Source: Capsulimonas corticalis
GTDB taxonomy: Bacteria; Armatimonadota; Armatimonadia; Armatimonadales; Capsulimonadaceae
NCBI RefSeq assembly: GCF_003574315.2
Contig: NZ_AP025739.1
Location: 186,001 to 250,000, forward strand
Length of the DNA: 64,000 nucleotides
Direction of reading: 5' to 3'
Shown here in pieces: positions 1 to 8,657 of this stretch; the stretch's first letter is position 1, and each line of letters starts with the position of its first letter. The notes beneath the pieces are model-generated. The model searched no databases and was not told where the DNA came from. It saw only the letters and a list, made by a program, of their open reading frames with translations. Position numbers and translations under genes: made by a program.

Positions 1-566
1 TTGTAGGTTCGCACCGTCCTTAGTCTTTCTTCTTCCTGTATTCGGCAGAGTTCTACACGCGCCCATAACAGCTTATTTTTGGCCTCCCAATCCACCCTAC
101 GCACCATCACGGTAGCGCTGGGTAAAACGTCTCTTAAGATCGGCCAAACCTCACGAAATGCATCCTGCTGAACGGGATGCAATCCCTCGACCGCCTGATC
201 AAAATCCGCCAGCCACTCTTCCCATTGATTCAGCCCGACGCGCGCAGTATCTCCAGTCTCAGCCGTCATCACGATCACTTGACCGATATCGATGCTCACA
301 GTGACGGCGACTTCATCCCTGCTCAGCGCTATCCCCCAGTAGTAATTTCGCTTCTCGCCCTCGATTTGCGTCTCAAAGTATCTTCGCGCAAATTCGCTGC
401 GACTTGGCCATGCGGCGTAGCAGTCCCAATGCATGGCGGCGTCGCAATACTTGAACAGCGGGTGTTCGCTGGGAAAGAACGGCTCACTGGTCGCAAAATA
501 GGGCGCATCCAGATCGATTTCTTGTTTGCAAATTGGGCAGCAGACGCCCTCGTATACCATCGCCAT
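1..566 (-). CDS. Cys-rich hypothetical protein, truncated by window edge
   Basis: The minus strand stays open from an ATG at 566 to the window edge, giving 188 complete codons with no stop. The N-terminus carries CCPICK followed about 35 residues later by CDAAMHWDC, the Cys/His spacing of a small zinc-binding knuckle. The rest is a mixed alpha/beta sequence with a Trp-rich segment (NQWEEW). I do not recognise the family. A TATAAT lies only 5 nt upstream of the ATG, so the message is probably leaderless; a second ATG two codons in, at 560, is an alternative start. The C-terminus lies outside the window. Confidence 0.72.
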   Translation of the reverse strand, partial: MAMVYEGVCCPICKQEIDLDAPYFATSEPFFPSEHPLFKYCDAAMHWDCYAAWPSRSEFARRYFETQIEGEKRNYYWGIALSRDEVAVTVSIDIGQVIVMTAETGDTARVGLNQWEEWLADFDQAVEGLHPVQQDAFREVWPILRDVLPSATVMVRRVDWEAKNKLLWARVELCRIQEEERLRTVRTY

Positions 567-571
567 GACCA

Positions 572-577
572 ATTATA
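572..577 (-). promoter_or_regulatory. -10 element abutting the edge gene
   Basis: A perfect TATAAT on the minus strand ends 5 nt before the ATG at 566, so transcription should begin at or next to the start codon. No convincing -35 hexamer stands at 16-19 nt. Confidence 0.5.
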
Positions 578-729
578 CCGTAGGTCATACCGCAGGCCTT
601 GGCGACTCTCAGCTTCCTATGATCCGCATCCATCGTATGACACAGGGGAGGTTCGCTGCGTTGCGAAACCTCGTCGGCCGTTCTCCGTTATGATTGTGAG
701 ATCTATTTTTTGATCAGGAGTTTCTCATC

Positions 730-2010
730 ATGAATATTCGCTCGACCATACTCGCCTGCGCCGTCGCCAGCTTTCCCGGCGCGCATATGGCGCCGTGCTT
801 CGCCGGCGCTGCCGCCGTCGATCCCAAAGCGCTTGCGCTCATCAGCGCCGTGGCGGCGGCGACCCAAAAGGCGCACAGCTTATCGGCAGACTTGACGTCG
901 ATCAATCGCTACCCTCATCCCGATCGCGAATTCCGCGAGGTGGGGATGCTTCGATACATGAAGCCGAATTATTCATATTCGGCGCTGTGGATCGCGGTGA
1001 AGGACAAGACGACGGGAAGGTGGGGCAAGCGCGGGGACGCGATGATCGGTGCATCGGACGGCAAGAATACCTGGCGCATATCCCGGGATGGCGAATACGA
1101 CAAAAATAATACGGACGCCCATGGAAAACGCTTGGGGACAGGCTTCGAACCGACCTTTGACTTCTTCGACAGCAGCCAATCGATCAAAGCGCAGATCGCG
1201 GAGCAGAGGAAAAAGCAGCAGTTGATCACGCTTGCGGACGTCGGAACGCAGACTTGGGAGGGAGCCGTCTACCAGGTCGTCGAATGGGAATACAAGGTGG
1301 ATTATGACTTTGGCGCAGACACGACGAAACATGCGCCGGGCGGCGTCGTCACGGAAAAAGATCGACTTTATATTGGCTCCGATCTCCTCATACACCGAGT
1401 GACCTACGAATACAATTTAGGCTGGACCGGCGAACGAGCGCTGCGCAATGTTCGGGTCAACGCCCCTATGACAGCCGCCAGTTTCCATTACAAACTGCCC
1501 GCGAACGCGCATTTGCCCGTCCCGCCTCCGCCACTCATCGCCAACGGGGCTCTCGCGCCGGACTTCACCGCCACGACGCCCGACGGCGCCTCCATCAAGC
1601 TCTCCGATCTCAAAGGCAAGGTCGTCGTGCTCGACTTCTGGTCCACCTGGTGCGGCCCCTGCCAGGCGTCCATGCCCCATCTTCAGCATGTGTATGAACA
1701 GGTCAAGGACAAGGACGTCGCTATACTGGCGGTCTGCGTGTGGGATGAAAAAGCCGCATACGACAAATGGGTCACGGCGAAAAAGGATCTCTACGGCTTC
1801 CCGACGGCGTTTGATCCCGCTGGAAACAAAGGCAAGGACATCGCCAAGGAAAAATACAGCGTCAGCGGCATTCCCACTCAGTTTGTGATCGATCGGGACG
1901 GCAAGATCGCGGCGAGCAATGTTGGCTACGATGGCGACGGGGACCATCGCCTGGAAGCCTCGCTTGCAAAACTGGGAGTAAAAGTCACGGAGCCGGAAAA
2001 GAAACCATAA
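730..2010 (+). CDS. Secreted LolA-like/TlpA thioredoxin fusion, copy 1
   Basis: 426 residues starting with a signal peptide (about 1-27). Residues about 30-265 resemble the LolA/DUF2092-type beta fold of lipoprotein-sorting-like proteins ('GMLRYMKPNY', 'ASDGKNTWRI'). A TlpA/AhpC-TSA thioredoxin domain follows from about 275 to the end, with the redox motif WCGPC (Cys308/Cys311) and the cis-Pro motif GIPTQFVID. The protein should act in the periplasm, either reducing disulfides or using the N-domain to bind a hydrophobic partner. TlpA chemistry is known; the role of the fusion is inference. It is the first of three tandem paralogues. The start is supported by TCAGGAG 8 nt upstream. Confidence 0.85.
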   Translation: MNIRSTILACAVASFPGAHMAPCFAGAAAVDPKALALISAVAAATQKAHSLSADLTSINRYPHPDREFREVGMLRYMKPNYSYSALWIAVKDKTTGRWGKRGDAMIGASDGKNTWRISRDGEYDKNNTDAHGKRLGTGFEPTFDFFDSSQSIKAQIAEQRKKQQLITLADVGTQTWEGAVYQVVEWEYKVDYDFGADTTKHAPGGVVTEKDRLYIGSDLLIHRVTYEYNLGWTGERALRNVRVNAPMTAASFHYKLPANAHLPVPPPPLIANGALAPDFTATTPDGASIKLSDLKGKVVVLDFWSTWCGPCQASMPHLQHVYEQVKDKDVAILAVCVWDEKAAYDKWVTAKKDLYGFPTAFDPAGNKGKDIAKEKYSVSGIPTQFVIDRDGKIAASNVGYDGDGDHRLEASLAKLGVKVTEPEKKP

Positions 2011-2030
2011 CGAAGACGGCGGCTGCTCCC

Positions 2031-2059
2031 TTGCGCTTTCCTTTCTCTTTTCCTATAAT
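2031..2059 (+). promoter_or_regulatory. Promoter of TlpA fusion copy 2
   Basis: TTGCGC (2031-2036), a 17-nt spacer and TATAAT (2054-2059). The promoter lies inside the longest possible reading frame of the next gene, which excludes upstream starts and supports ATG 2094. Confidence 0.7.
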
Positions 2060-2093
2060 GGCGCATACGAAAACGATTCAGGAGCATCATCCC

Positions 2094-3362
2094 ATGGCTA
2101 ACGATCGCCGCGCCGCCGGCGCGCTCGTCATCCTTCTCTGCGTGGCTGTTCCGGCGCACCAGGCAAGCGCATCCCCTCGCATTGACCCACAAGCGCTTGC
2201 GGTTCTTCGCGAAGCCGCCGAGACGGCTCGAAAGGCGCGCGGCGTGGCGGCGGATTTTGTGGATGTCTCCTGCTTCACGTCCGGCGTTCGGGAGATTCAC
2301 AAAGGATCTTTGCGATACCTCAAGCCACACTACTGGCGTATCGACGGATTGCGTACGGAGGAAGGGGCGCACCGACGTTTGCAGCATGGGGAAGTCACCG
2401 TGTCGGCGTCGGACGGCAAGAGCGATTGGATTTCCGACGGCGGTGGTCGCTACATGCAATTTTCTTCCAATCCTCCCATAAGTTCGGAAGGAAGGGAATT
2501 CCAGCAGGCGTCCGGATTTTTGGACGAAACTCAGTACGTGATCAACCGGCTCCATGCGCAGCAGCGCACGGGAACGTTCGTTTCTCTTGTTTATGCCGGT
2601 AAGAAAAACTGGGACGGCGCCTCGTTTCCCGTGATTCAGTGGACGCACCGCGAAATCGCCGGCGCGGCTCCAGACGCGGCGAATGCTTCGCACGAAGGCA
2701 AGATTTATCGGGACGAGATTTATATTGGCTCCGACAGGCTGGTTCACCGGGTCGTCACCACGACGCAGGGGCGCACGCTTTATGATTTTACAATCCGCCG
2801 CGTCAAGCTTGATCCTATGATGTCAGCGCGCGACTTTGCGTTCTCAGCGCCTCGGGGCGAAAAGCCGCAGGCGCCGCAGGAGGAAACGTCGCCTGTACTG
2901 CCGGCGGGAACAGCGGCGCCCGATTTCTTGGCGACAACCCCGGACGGGCGCGCGGTTCATCTTTCCGATTACAAAGGCAAGCCGGTCATTCTCGATTTCT
3001 GGGCGACCTGGTGCATGCCCTGCCAGTATGCTCTGCCGTATTTGCAGCAAGTTTACGACCGGGTGAAGGACCGGGGGGTGGCGTGTCTGGCGATCTGCGT
3101 TTACGACAAAAAAACGGAGTTCGCGCAGTGGCTCCAGATGCACAAAACCTATACTTTTGCGTCGGTGTATTCCCCGCCCGGCCCCGGCGGTTCGGATCCC
3201 GTGGCGAGCGCCTATCACCTGACGAGCATACCAGCGCAGCTTGTCATCGATAAAGACGGAAAGGTGTCCTCAAGCCATGTGGGATATTCCGACGGCTACC
3301 GCCTGGAAGCCGCGCTGGCGAACCTGGGCGTCGATGCGAATGCGCCGGAATCGAGGCGATGA
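2094..3362 (+). CDS. Secreted LolA-like/TlpA thioredoxin fusion, copy 2
   Basis: 422 residues from ATG 2094, preceded by CAGGAG and downstream of its own promoter; the frame extends further upstream but would contain the -10 box. It has a signal peptide ending near QASA, then the LolA-like domain ('GSLRYLKPHYWRID', 'SASDGKSDWI'), then the TlpA-like domain with WCMPC (Cys307/Cys310). Met replaces the usual Gly in the CxxC loop. It is the most divergent of the three copies: it lacks the FDFG/ERALRN segment that copies 1 and 3 share. Residue choice between the cysteines normally tunes redox potential, so this copy may have a different partner (inference). Confidence 0.84.
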   Translation: MANDRRAAGALVILLCVAVPAHQASASPRIDPQALAVLREAAETARKARGVAADFVDVSCFTSGVREIHKGSLRYLKPHYWRIDGLRTEEGAHRRLQHGEVTVSASDGKSDWISDGGGRYMQFSSNPPISSEGREFQQASGFLDETQYVINRLHAQQRTGTFVSLVYAGKKNWDGASFPVIQWTHREIAGAAPDAANASHEGKIYRDEIYIGSDRLVHRVVTTTQGRTLYDFTIRRVKLDPMMSARDFAFSAPRGEKPQAPQEETSPVLPAGTAAPDFLATTPDGRAVHLSDYKGKPVILDFWATWCMPCQYALPYLQQVYDRVKDRGVACLAICVYDKKTEFAQWLQMHKTYTFASVYSPPGPGGSDPVASAYHLTSIPAQLVIDKDGKVSSSHVGYSDGYRLEAALANLGVDANAPESRR

Positions 3363-3377
3363 CGCCGCCCGGCGCTC

Positions 3378-3410
3378 TTGACTGTTTTTTGATCCATCCC
3401 TCCCTATAAT
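3378..3410 (+). promoter_or_regulatory. Probable promoter of TlpA fusion copy 3
   Basis: TTGACT (3378-3383) and a perfect TATAAT (3405-3410). The 21-nt spacing is longer than usual, so the -10 is better supported than the -35. Confidence 0.45.
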
Positions 3411-3448
3411 GTCTGGATATCCCTATCCCGTCGATTGAGGAGCGCTTC

Positions 3449-4759
3449 ATGAACACCCGACATCTCGCCGCCGCCTGCGCGCTCGCCGCGCTTCCGTTCA
3501 CGCTCACCGCAGCCTGTCACGCCGATGCGCCAGACGCCAGCGCCGCGCCGGCGGCAGTCGATCCCAAGGCGCTGGCGTTGCTGGACGCCGTGGATGCGGC
3601 GACAAAGGGCGCGAAGGCGCTGACTGCGGATTTCACGGTCACATCGAGTTTTGAGCCGGGGAAGTCCATGATGCAGGAGGGCTGGCTGAAGTATCTCAAA
3701 CCGAACTATCTGCGCGCGGATACCTGGCAGGTCGCGAAGGATGCGGCGACGGGCAAGTGGACGCGCACCGGATCGCCTTTTGTGACGGCCTCGGACGGAA
3801 AGAAATTCTGGATCGTCGTGCAGAATGGGGAGTATCATGAGTTCCCCGCCGATCCCTCCGGCAAGGGACTTGGCGGCGGCTCCTATCCCGGCCCCAGCTT
3901 CTTTGACGCCGGCCGCTCTTTGAGCGCGCAGCTGGAGGAGCAGCAGCAAAAGCATCTGCTGATCTCGCTGGCGTACGGCGGTAAACAGACCTGGGAGGGA
4001 GCGGATTACCAGGTGATTGATTGGGTTGCAAAGCCGGCTTTCGACTTCGGTCCCGAGCAGAGCAAGAAAGCTCCGAACGGCGTCGTCCTCTACACACAGC
4101 ATCTTTATGTCGGCTCGGACAACCTGGTCCACCGGGAAGTGTACGATTACAACGTGGGCTTGACGGGCGAGCGGGCGCTGCGCAATATCGCGCTCAATCC
4201 CCTGCTGACCGCGAAGAGCTTCCACTACACGCTGCCCGCCGGCGCGCACCCGCCAAAGCCGGCGCCCGAAGCGCCGCCGGTGCTGGCGAATGGCGCCGCC
4301 GCGCCGGATTTTGTGGCGACGACGCCCGAAGGCGCGTCCGTGCTGCTGTCCAATTACCGGGGAAAAACCGTCGTGCTGGACTTCTGGGCGACCTGGTGCG
4401 GCCCCTGTCAGGCCAGCATGCCGCATCTGAACAAGGTCTACGATCAGGTCAAGGACAAGGATGTCGTGGTCCTGGCCGTGTGCGTCTGGGACGACAAGGA
4501 TTCCTACGCCAAGTGGGTAACCGAGCACAAGACGACCTACGCCTTCCCTACCGTCTTCGATCCCGCCGGCAAGGCGGGCAAGAATATCGCGGGCGCGCTT
4601 TACCGTGTGAGCGGCATCCCGACGCAGTTCGTCATCGATAAGGACGGCAAAGTGGCGGCGAGCAACGTGGGGTACATGGGGGAAAGCGATCACCGTTTGG
4701 AGGGAGAGCTGGCGAAGCTGGGCGTGGACATCGCGGTTCCGGCGAGCGCAAATAGCTAA
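3449..4759 (+). CDS. Secreted LolA-like/TlpA thioredoxin fusion, copy 3
   Basis: 436 residues with a signal peptide (about 1-26), a LolA/DUF2092-like domain ('GWLKYLKPNYLRAD', 'TASDGKKFWIV') and a C-terminal TlpA-type thioredoxin domain with WCGPC (Cys317/Cys320) and GIPTQFVIDKDGK. It is much closer to copy 1 than to copy 2: both keep the ERALRN segment and an almost identical C-terminal half. GAGGAG precedes the ATG by 6 nt. A strong intrinsic terminator follows at about 4790. Likely periplasmic or envelope redox or carrier role; no substrate can be read from the sequence. Confidence 0.86.
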   Translation: MNTRHLAAACALAALPFTLTAACHADAPDASAAPAAVDPKALALLDAVDAATKGAKALTADFTVTSSFEPGKSMMQEGWLKYLKPNYLRADTWQVAKDAATGKWTRTGSPFVTASDGKKFWIVVQNGEYHEFPADPSGKGLGGGSYPGPSFFDAGRSLSAQLEEQQQKHLLISLAYGGKQTWEGADYQVIDWVAKPAFDFGPEQSKKAPNGVVLYTQHLYVGSDNLVHREVYDYNVGLTGERALRNIALNPLLTAKSFHYTLPAGAHPPKPAPEAPPVLANGAAAPDFVATTPEGASVLLSNYRGKTVVLDFWATWCGPCQASMPHLNKVYDQVKDKDVVVLAVCVWDDKDSYAKWVTEHKTTYAFPTVFDPAGKAGKNIAGALYRVSGIPTQFVIDKDGKVAASNVGYMGESDHRLEGELAKLGVDIAVPASANS

Positions 4760-4790
4760 CCGCTCAGTACGAATGAGCAGAGCGAGGAAA

Positions 4791-4821
4791 GAGGGCGCAT
4801 TTCGCATGCGCCCTCTTTTTT
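4791..4821 (+). terminator. Intrinsic terminator after the TlpA cluster
   Basis: A perfect 10-bp stem GAGGGCGCAT / ATGCGCCCTC with a 5-nt loop, followed by seven T with one more just after an A. It ends the three-gene TlpA-like cluster. Confidence 0.9.
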
Positions 4822-5006
4822 AGCTGCCTGAACGTTATGATATGAATATTTCGAAGCTTCCGGCGCAGAGATAACTCATATCGTGATGAAGCGGCCAGGG
4901 CTGAGCGGAGAATTTCACTCTCGTCAGCGTTCATCCCAACTTTTCCCGCGACGCGCGCGATCTTGTGAGTATAAGACGACCTCATTGCAAGGCAGGAGAA
5001 GATCAG

Positions 5007-5258
5007 ATGAAACGGAAGCAAATTGCGTTGCTATTGCCATTGCTGTTATTGCCAATCAGCGCGGGAGGCTTCGTTCACGCCTATGTCGCCTCCGGCGCCC
5101 ATGCAGGCGTTCACGAACATCAACTTTGCCGTTTGCCGATGCGTCACTTCAAGCTTAAGCGCCATATTAAGCCCACGTGGGACACCACGCTGCGTCCAAC
5201 GCTGCCGCCGAGAAAGTCGGTCGCGCAGGAGATCGCGGATTTGAAGGCGGGCCGGTAG
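5007..5258 (+). CDS. Small secreted basic protein
   Basis: 83 residues from ATG 5007, preceded by a good GGAGAA Shine-Dalgarno sequence. An N-terminal signal peptide (KRK followed by a Leu-rich core) leads to a short mature region rich in His, Arg and Lys with one Cys. No family recognised. Reading from further upstream (ATG 4965) would put charged residues ahead of the signal peptide and has no ribosome site. It stands alone between a terminator and the promoter of the next operon. Confidence 0.5.
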   Translation: MKRKQIALLLPLLLLPISAGGFVHAYVASGAHAGVHEHQLCRLPMRHFKLKRHIKPTWDTTLRPTLPPRKSVAQEIADLKAGR

Positions 5259-5277
5259 AGGCCCTGCATCTGCATGT

Positions 5278-5307
5278 TTGACAGTCCCCCGATCCCTCTG
5301 CTACACT
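5278..5307 (+). promoter_or_regulatory. Promoter of lytS/lytT-like operon
   Basis: A perfect TTGACA (5278-5283), an 18-nt spacer and TACACT (5302-5307). The TTG of the -35 box is also in frame with the kinase gene but cannot be its start. Confidence 0.8.
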
Positions 5308-5337
5308 CAGACCGGCAAATCGCCGGCGCGGGTGTAC

Positions 5338-6618
5338 ATGAATTCCGGGTTTCTGCAGCTGTTCAACGCCTTTTTGGAGGATACGTGCGTCCTGGTGACG
5401 GTTGCGTATCTTCTGAGCCGGGGCGCGCTGCTGCCGAAGCTCTTTGACCGCAGCCGCACGCACCGCGACCAGGTCGTCCTGGCGCTGATCTTTGGATTGG
5501 TCGGCGTCAGCGAGCTGTTTCTCCCCGGCGACCGGCGTCCCTACGTCCCCTTTACCCTCGCCGCCGGATTTGCCGGTTACGCCGGCGGGCTTTCGCTGGG
5601 CCTGCTGACCTGCGGCGTCTCCATGATCCTCGCCGTGGCGGCCCTCGCCACGGGGTCCGGGCATCTGCTGCCTCTGGTCTACGCGCTGTCCGTGCTCGCG
5701 GCGGCGCTGATCGGCGCGGCCGTGGCGGGGTCGCTGCGGCGCTGGTCGCATCCTTCCCTCGCTTCCCTGATCGGCGGCGCCTTTGTGACGGGAGCGCTCG
5801 CGGAGGGCGCGCATCTGTGCCTGCGCTGGTGCGCGATCGCCGCCGCGCATGGGACAACCGGGCGTCACGCGCCCGTGCAGTCGATCCAGGGCGCCGTCGC
5901 CAGCATGGGCGCCAATAGCCTGGGGTGCATGCTGATCGCGCTGGTGCTTCAAGACGCCTACGAACGGCGGCGCATCGTGCAGCGCAGCATCGCGGCGGAG
6001 CGGGAAGTCGCGGCGCTGCGTCTCACGCAGCTTGGCGAGCTGCAAGCGCGCCTGCATCCCCATTTTCTCTTCAATGCGCTCGCGGCTATCGCCGGGCTTT
6101 GCCTGATCGACCCCGGCCGCGCGGAGCGCGCGATCACGGATCTGGGTTCGCTGCTGCGCCGGTTCCTGCAATCGCCGCGCGAGGACGCCGTGTCGCTCCA
6201 GGAGGAGATCGACACGATTCACTCGTATCTGGCGATTGAGCGGCTGCGCCTGGGCAACCGATTGACCGTGATCGAAGATTTTCCTTCCGACCTGCGCGGC
6301 GCCAAGGCGCCGCGCTTCTGTCTGCAAATCCCGGTGGAGAACGCCGTGCAGCATGGGCTGGCCAAGGCGACGCGGCCCGGGACTTTGCGGCTGCGCGCCC
6401 GGCGCCAGGGGCGGTTTCTCTCGCTGGTCGTCGCCGACGATGGCGTGGGAGTGCGGCCCCGACCGGCGGATATCGAGGCCGGCGCGGTGCACGGGCTGGA
6501 CCTGCTGAAAACCCGCCTGCGGATCGCGTACGGCGATTCGGCGACGCTGCGCCTACGAGCCGCGCCCGGCGGCGGGACGATCTGCCGGATCCGCCTGCCG
6601 ATCGCCAATGAGAACTGA
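5338..6618 (+). CDS. LytS-type sensor histidine kinase
   Basis: 426 residues from ATG 5338, placed by the promoter just upstream. About six membrane segments occupy residues 5-210, resembling the 5TM-LYT receptor domain. They are followed by the His_kinase (PF06580) motif LHPHFLFN with probable phospho-acceptor His242, and a C-terminal ATPase domain with the N box 'PVENAVQHG' and the G box 'DDGVGV'. Members of this family sense envelope or small-molecule signals and phosphorylate a LytTR regulator. The regulator gene begins 7 nt after the stop. The ribosome site is weak. Confidence 0.9.
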   Translation: MNSGFLQLFNAFLEDTCVLVTVAYLLSRGALLPKLFDRSRTHRDQVVLALIFGLVGVSELFLPGDRRPYVPFTLAAGFAGYAGGLSLGLLTCGVSMILAVAALATGSGHLLPLVYALSVLAAALIGAAVAGSLRRWSHPSLASLIGGAFVTGALAEGAHLCLRWCAIAAAHGTTGRHAPVQSIQGAVASMGANSLGCMLIALVLQDAYERRRIVQRSIAAEREVAALRLTQLGELQARLHPHFLFNALAAIAGLCLIDPGRAERAITDLGSLLRRFLQSPREDAVSLQEEIDTIHSYLAIERLRLGNRLTVIEDFPSDLRGAKAPRFCLQIPVENAVQHGLAKATRPGTLRLRARRQGRFLSLVVADDGVGVRPRPADIEAGAVHGLDLLKTRLRIAYGDSATLRLRAAPGGGTICRIRLPIANEN

Positions 6619-6625
6619 GAGATCC

Positions 6626-7396
6626 ATGGACGAAGCATACAAGTCATTTACGGCGCTGGTGGTGGACGACGAGCCGCTGGCGCGCGCCCATCTGGCGCAT
6701 CTTCTGCGCGAGGCCGGCGTTGGCGGAGTCGCCCAGGCGGCGAGCGGCGCGGAGTGCCTGACTCGGCTCAGCGGCGCCGCGCCGCCCAACTGGGTTTTTC
6801 TCGACATTCAGATGCCCGGTATGGATGGTCTCACAACCGCCGACGCGATCCGCGAAGACCTGGATCTCGATATCGAAGCGCAGGCGCCCGCCGTCGTCTT
6901 CGTCACCGGTTACGACGAATACGCCGTGGCCGCCTTCGAGCGCGCCGCGATCGACTACCTGCTCAAGCCCGTCGAACGCGCCCGGCTCGCCAAAACGCTG
7001 CGCCGGCTCGCGGCGCGGGAGCCTTCCGAAGACGCGGCGGCCCCCACAACTCCGCTCACTTCGCTCCGAAAACTGCCCGTGCGCGCCGGGTACTCCATCC
7101 ATCTGGTGGATATTGACGACATTGTGGCGGCGGCCGCCGTCGACAAACATGTCGATATCATCACGCCCACGGCGGCGCTCCCCAGCCAGTACACGCTCGC
7201 CCAGCTGGAAGCGCTGCTGCCGGAGGAGCAGTTCTCACGCGTGCATGACGGCTGGGTCGTCAATCTGACGCGTATCACCCAGCTGCATAGCCTGGGCAGC
7301 CAGCTTTATCAGCTCAGTCTCAAGGACTACGCCGCGCAGGTCCCCGTCAGCCGCCGCCGGATCTCCGCGCTGCGCGCCCGCCTTGGCCTGGAATGA
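6626..7396 (+). CDS. LytTR-family response regulator
   Basis: 256 residues. The receiver domain (1-125) has the acidic pair Asp14/Asp15, phospho-acceptor Asp60 in FLDIQMPGMDG and Lys114 in LLKPVE. The C-terminal LytTR DNA-binding domain (about 150-256) contains 'FSRVHDGWVVNLTRI'. ATG 6626 is preferred because GAGAG precedes it; ATG 6608 would overlap the kinase by 11 nt and lacks a ribosome site. It is cotranscribed with the LytS-type kinase and should bind promoter direct repeats. Target genes cannot be read here; the DUF2252 and corA genes lie just downstream. Confidence 0.92.
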   Translation: MDEAYKSFTALVVDDEPLARAHLAHLLREAGVGGVAQAASGAECLTRLSGAAPPNWVFLDIQMPGMDGLTTADAIREDLDLDIEAQAPAVVFVTGYDEYAVAAFERAAIDYLLKPVERARLAKTLRRLAAREPSEDAAAPTTPLTSLRKLPVRAGYSIHLVDIDDIVAAAAVDKHVDIITPTAALPSQYTLAQLEALLPEEQFSRVHDGWVVNLTRITQLHSLGSQLYQLSLKDYAAQVPVSRRRISALRARLGLE

Positions 7397-7543
7397 CTCC
7401 ACGCCATCTGTCGTGAAACTATGACCGTCTGTCGCCCAAACAGCGCCGGACGGCGCACCGGCGCGAAAATGGCGTCGTTCCGTCGGACATAACACCCGTT
7501 TACGACGCAAAATAAGCGCGGAAGCCCCCAAAGAAAACAGCTG

Positions 7544-8638
7544 ATGAACATTCACAAGGCGACCAAAAGTTATGAAGAGTGGCTGGGCGGATTCACGCCG
7601 CTCATTGAAGCCGATCTGGCGCTGAAGCACGCGCAGATGACCGCCGGGGCGTTCCCGTTTCTGCGCTCGACCTTCTATCGATGGGCGCAGCGCTGGCCGA
7701 AGGTCTGCCCGGAGATCGCGGCGGCGCCGGAAGTCCTCTCAGTCGGGGATCTGCACGTCGAGAACTTTGGAACGTGGCGCGATCCCGAGGGGCGGCTGAT
7801 CTGGGGGATCAACGACTTCGATGAAGCATGCCGCCAGCCCTATACCGTGGATCTGGCGCGTCTCGCGACGAGCGCGCACCTCGCCATTGAGGCCAACCAT
7901 CTCTGCCTGGAATGCGTCCACGCCTGCGAAGCCATTCTGGAGGGATACCGGGAAGGGCTGTCTCAGGGCGGCCGGCCGTTTGTCCTGGCGGAAGACCACG
8001 ACTGGCTGCGCAAGACCGCGCTGGGCGACCTGCGCGATCCCGTGGAATTCTGGCGCAAGATGGACACTCTGGGCGATATCGCCGTGTCGGAAATTCCGGA
8101 AACGGCGCTGGCGGCGCTGGAGAACCGGCTGCGGGAGATCATGACTCCGGGCGCGGCGGCGCCCCAGTATCAATTGAAGCGCCGCACCGCCGGGCTTGGC
8201 AGCCTCGGGCATCCCCGCTACGTCGCCGTTACGGACTGGCAAGGCGGGCGCATCGCCCGTGAAGTCAAAGCCCTGGTTCCCAGCGCCGCCATCTGGGCGC
8301 GGGACAGCTCCGAAGTCACCGAGATCTTCTACCAGGCGATCATGAAGCGCGCGGTCCGGTGTCAGGATCCCTGCGTCCATCTGGAAGGGCGCTGGCTTCT
8401 GCGGCGTCTCGCGCCCGACTGCATCCGTGTCGAGCTCGCCGCGCTGCCGAAGGAGCACGAGGAACAGCGCCTGCTCCGCGCGATGGGTTACGAAACGGCC
8501 AATATCCACCTCGGCGAAAACAACGCCGCCGCCATCCTTCAGGATCTGGATCGGCGCGCGCCGAAGTGGCTGCATCTGGCCGCGACGGCGATGGGCGACG
8601 ACACGATGGAAGACTGGCGCGCGTGGCGCGAGTCCTGA
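7544..8638 (+). CDS. DUF2252 family protein
   Basis: 364 residues. The motifs LSVGDLHVENFG (about 65-76) and INDFDEA (about 90) match the catalytic and metal loops (GDLHxxN ... DFD) of the DUF2252 family, which has a protein-kinase/aminoglycoside-phosphotransferase-like fold. This suggests an ATP-dependent phosphotransferase of unknown substrate. The family assignment is secure, the function is not known. It is followed after 19 nt by corA, so the two are probably cotranscribed. Confidence 0.88.
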   Translation: MNIHKATKSYEEWLGGFTPLIEADLALKHAQMTAGAFPFLRSTFYRWAQRWPKVCPEIAAAPEVLSVGDLHVENFGTWRDPEGRLIWGINDFDEACRQPYTVDLARLATSAHLAIEANHLCLECVHACEAILEGYREGLSQGGRPFVLAEDHDWLRKTALGDLRDPVEFWRKMDTLGDIAVSEIPETALAALENRLREIMTPGAAAPQYQLKRRTAGLGSLGHPRYVAVTDWQGGRIAREVKALVPSAAIWARDSSEVTEIFYQAIMKRAVRCQDPCVHLEGRWLLRRLAPDCIRVELAALPKEHEEQRLLRAMGYETANIHLGENNAAAILQDLDRRAPKWLHLAATAMGDDTMEDWRAWRES

Positions 8639-8657
8639 CTCGAAGGAGCATATTCTG

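Noticed and set aside
3404-4807. Long antisense reading frame over TlpA fusion copy 3
   Set aside because: Arg/Gly/Ala-rich shadow of a clear gene with domains, signal peptide and ribosome site; typical of high-GC DNA.
4839-4882. GATATGA ... TCATATC inverted repeat after the terminator
   Set aside because: Arms of 7 bp separated by 30 nt in AT-rich DNA are expected by chance.
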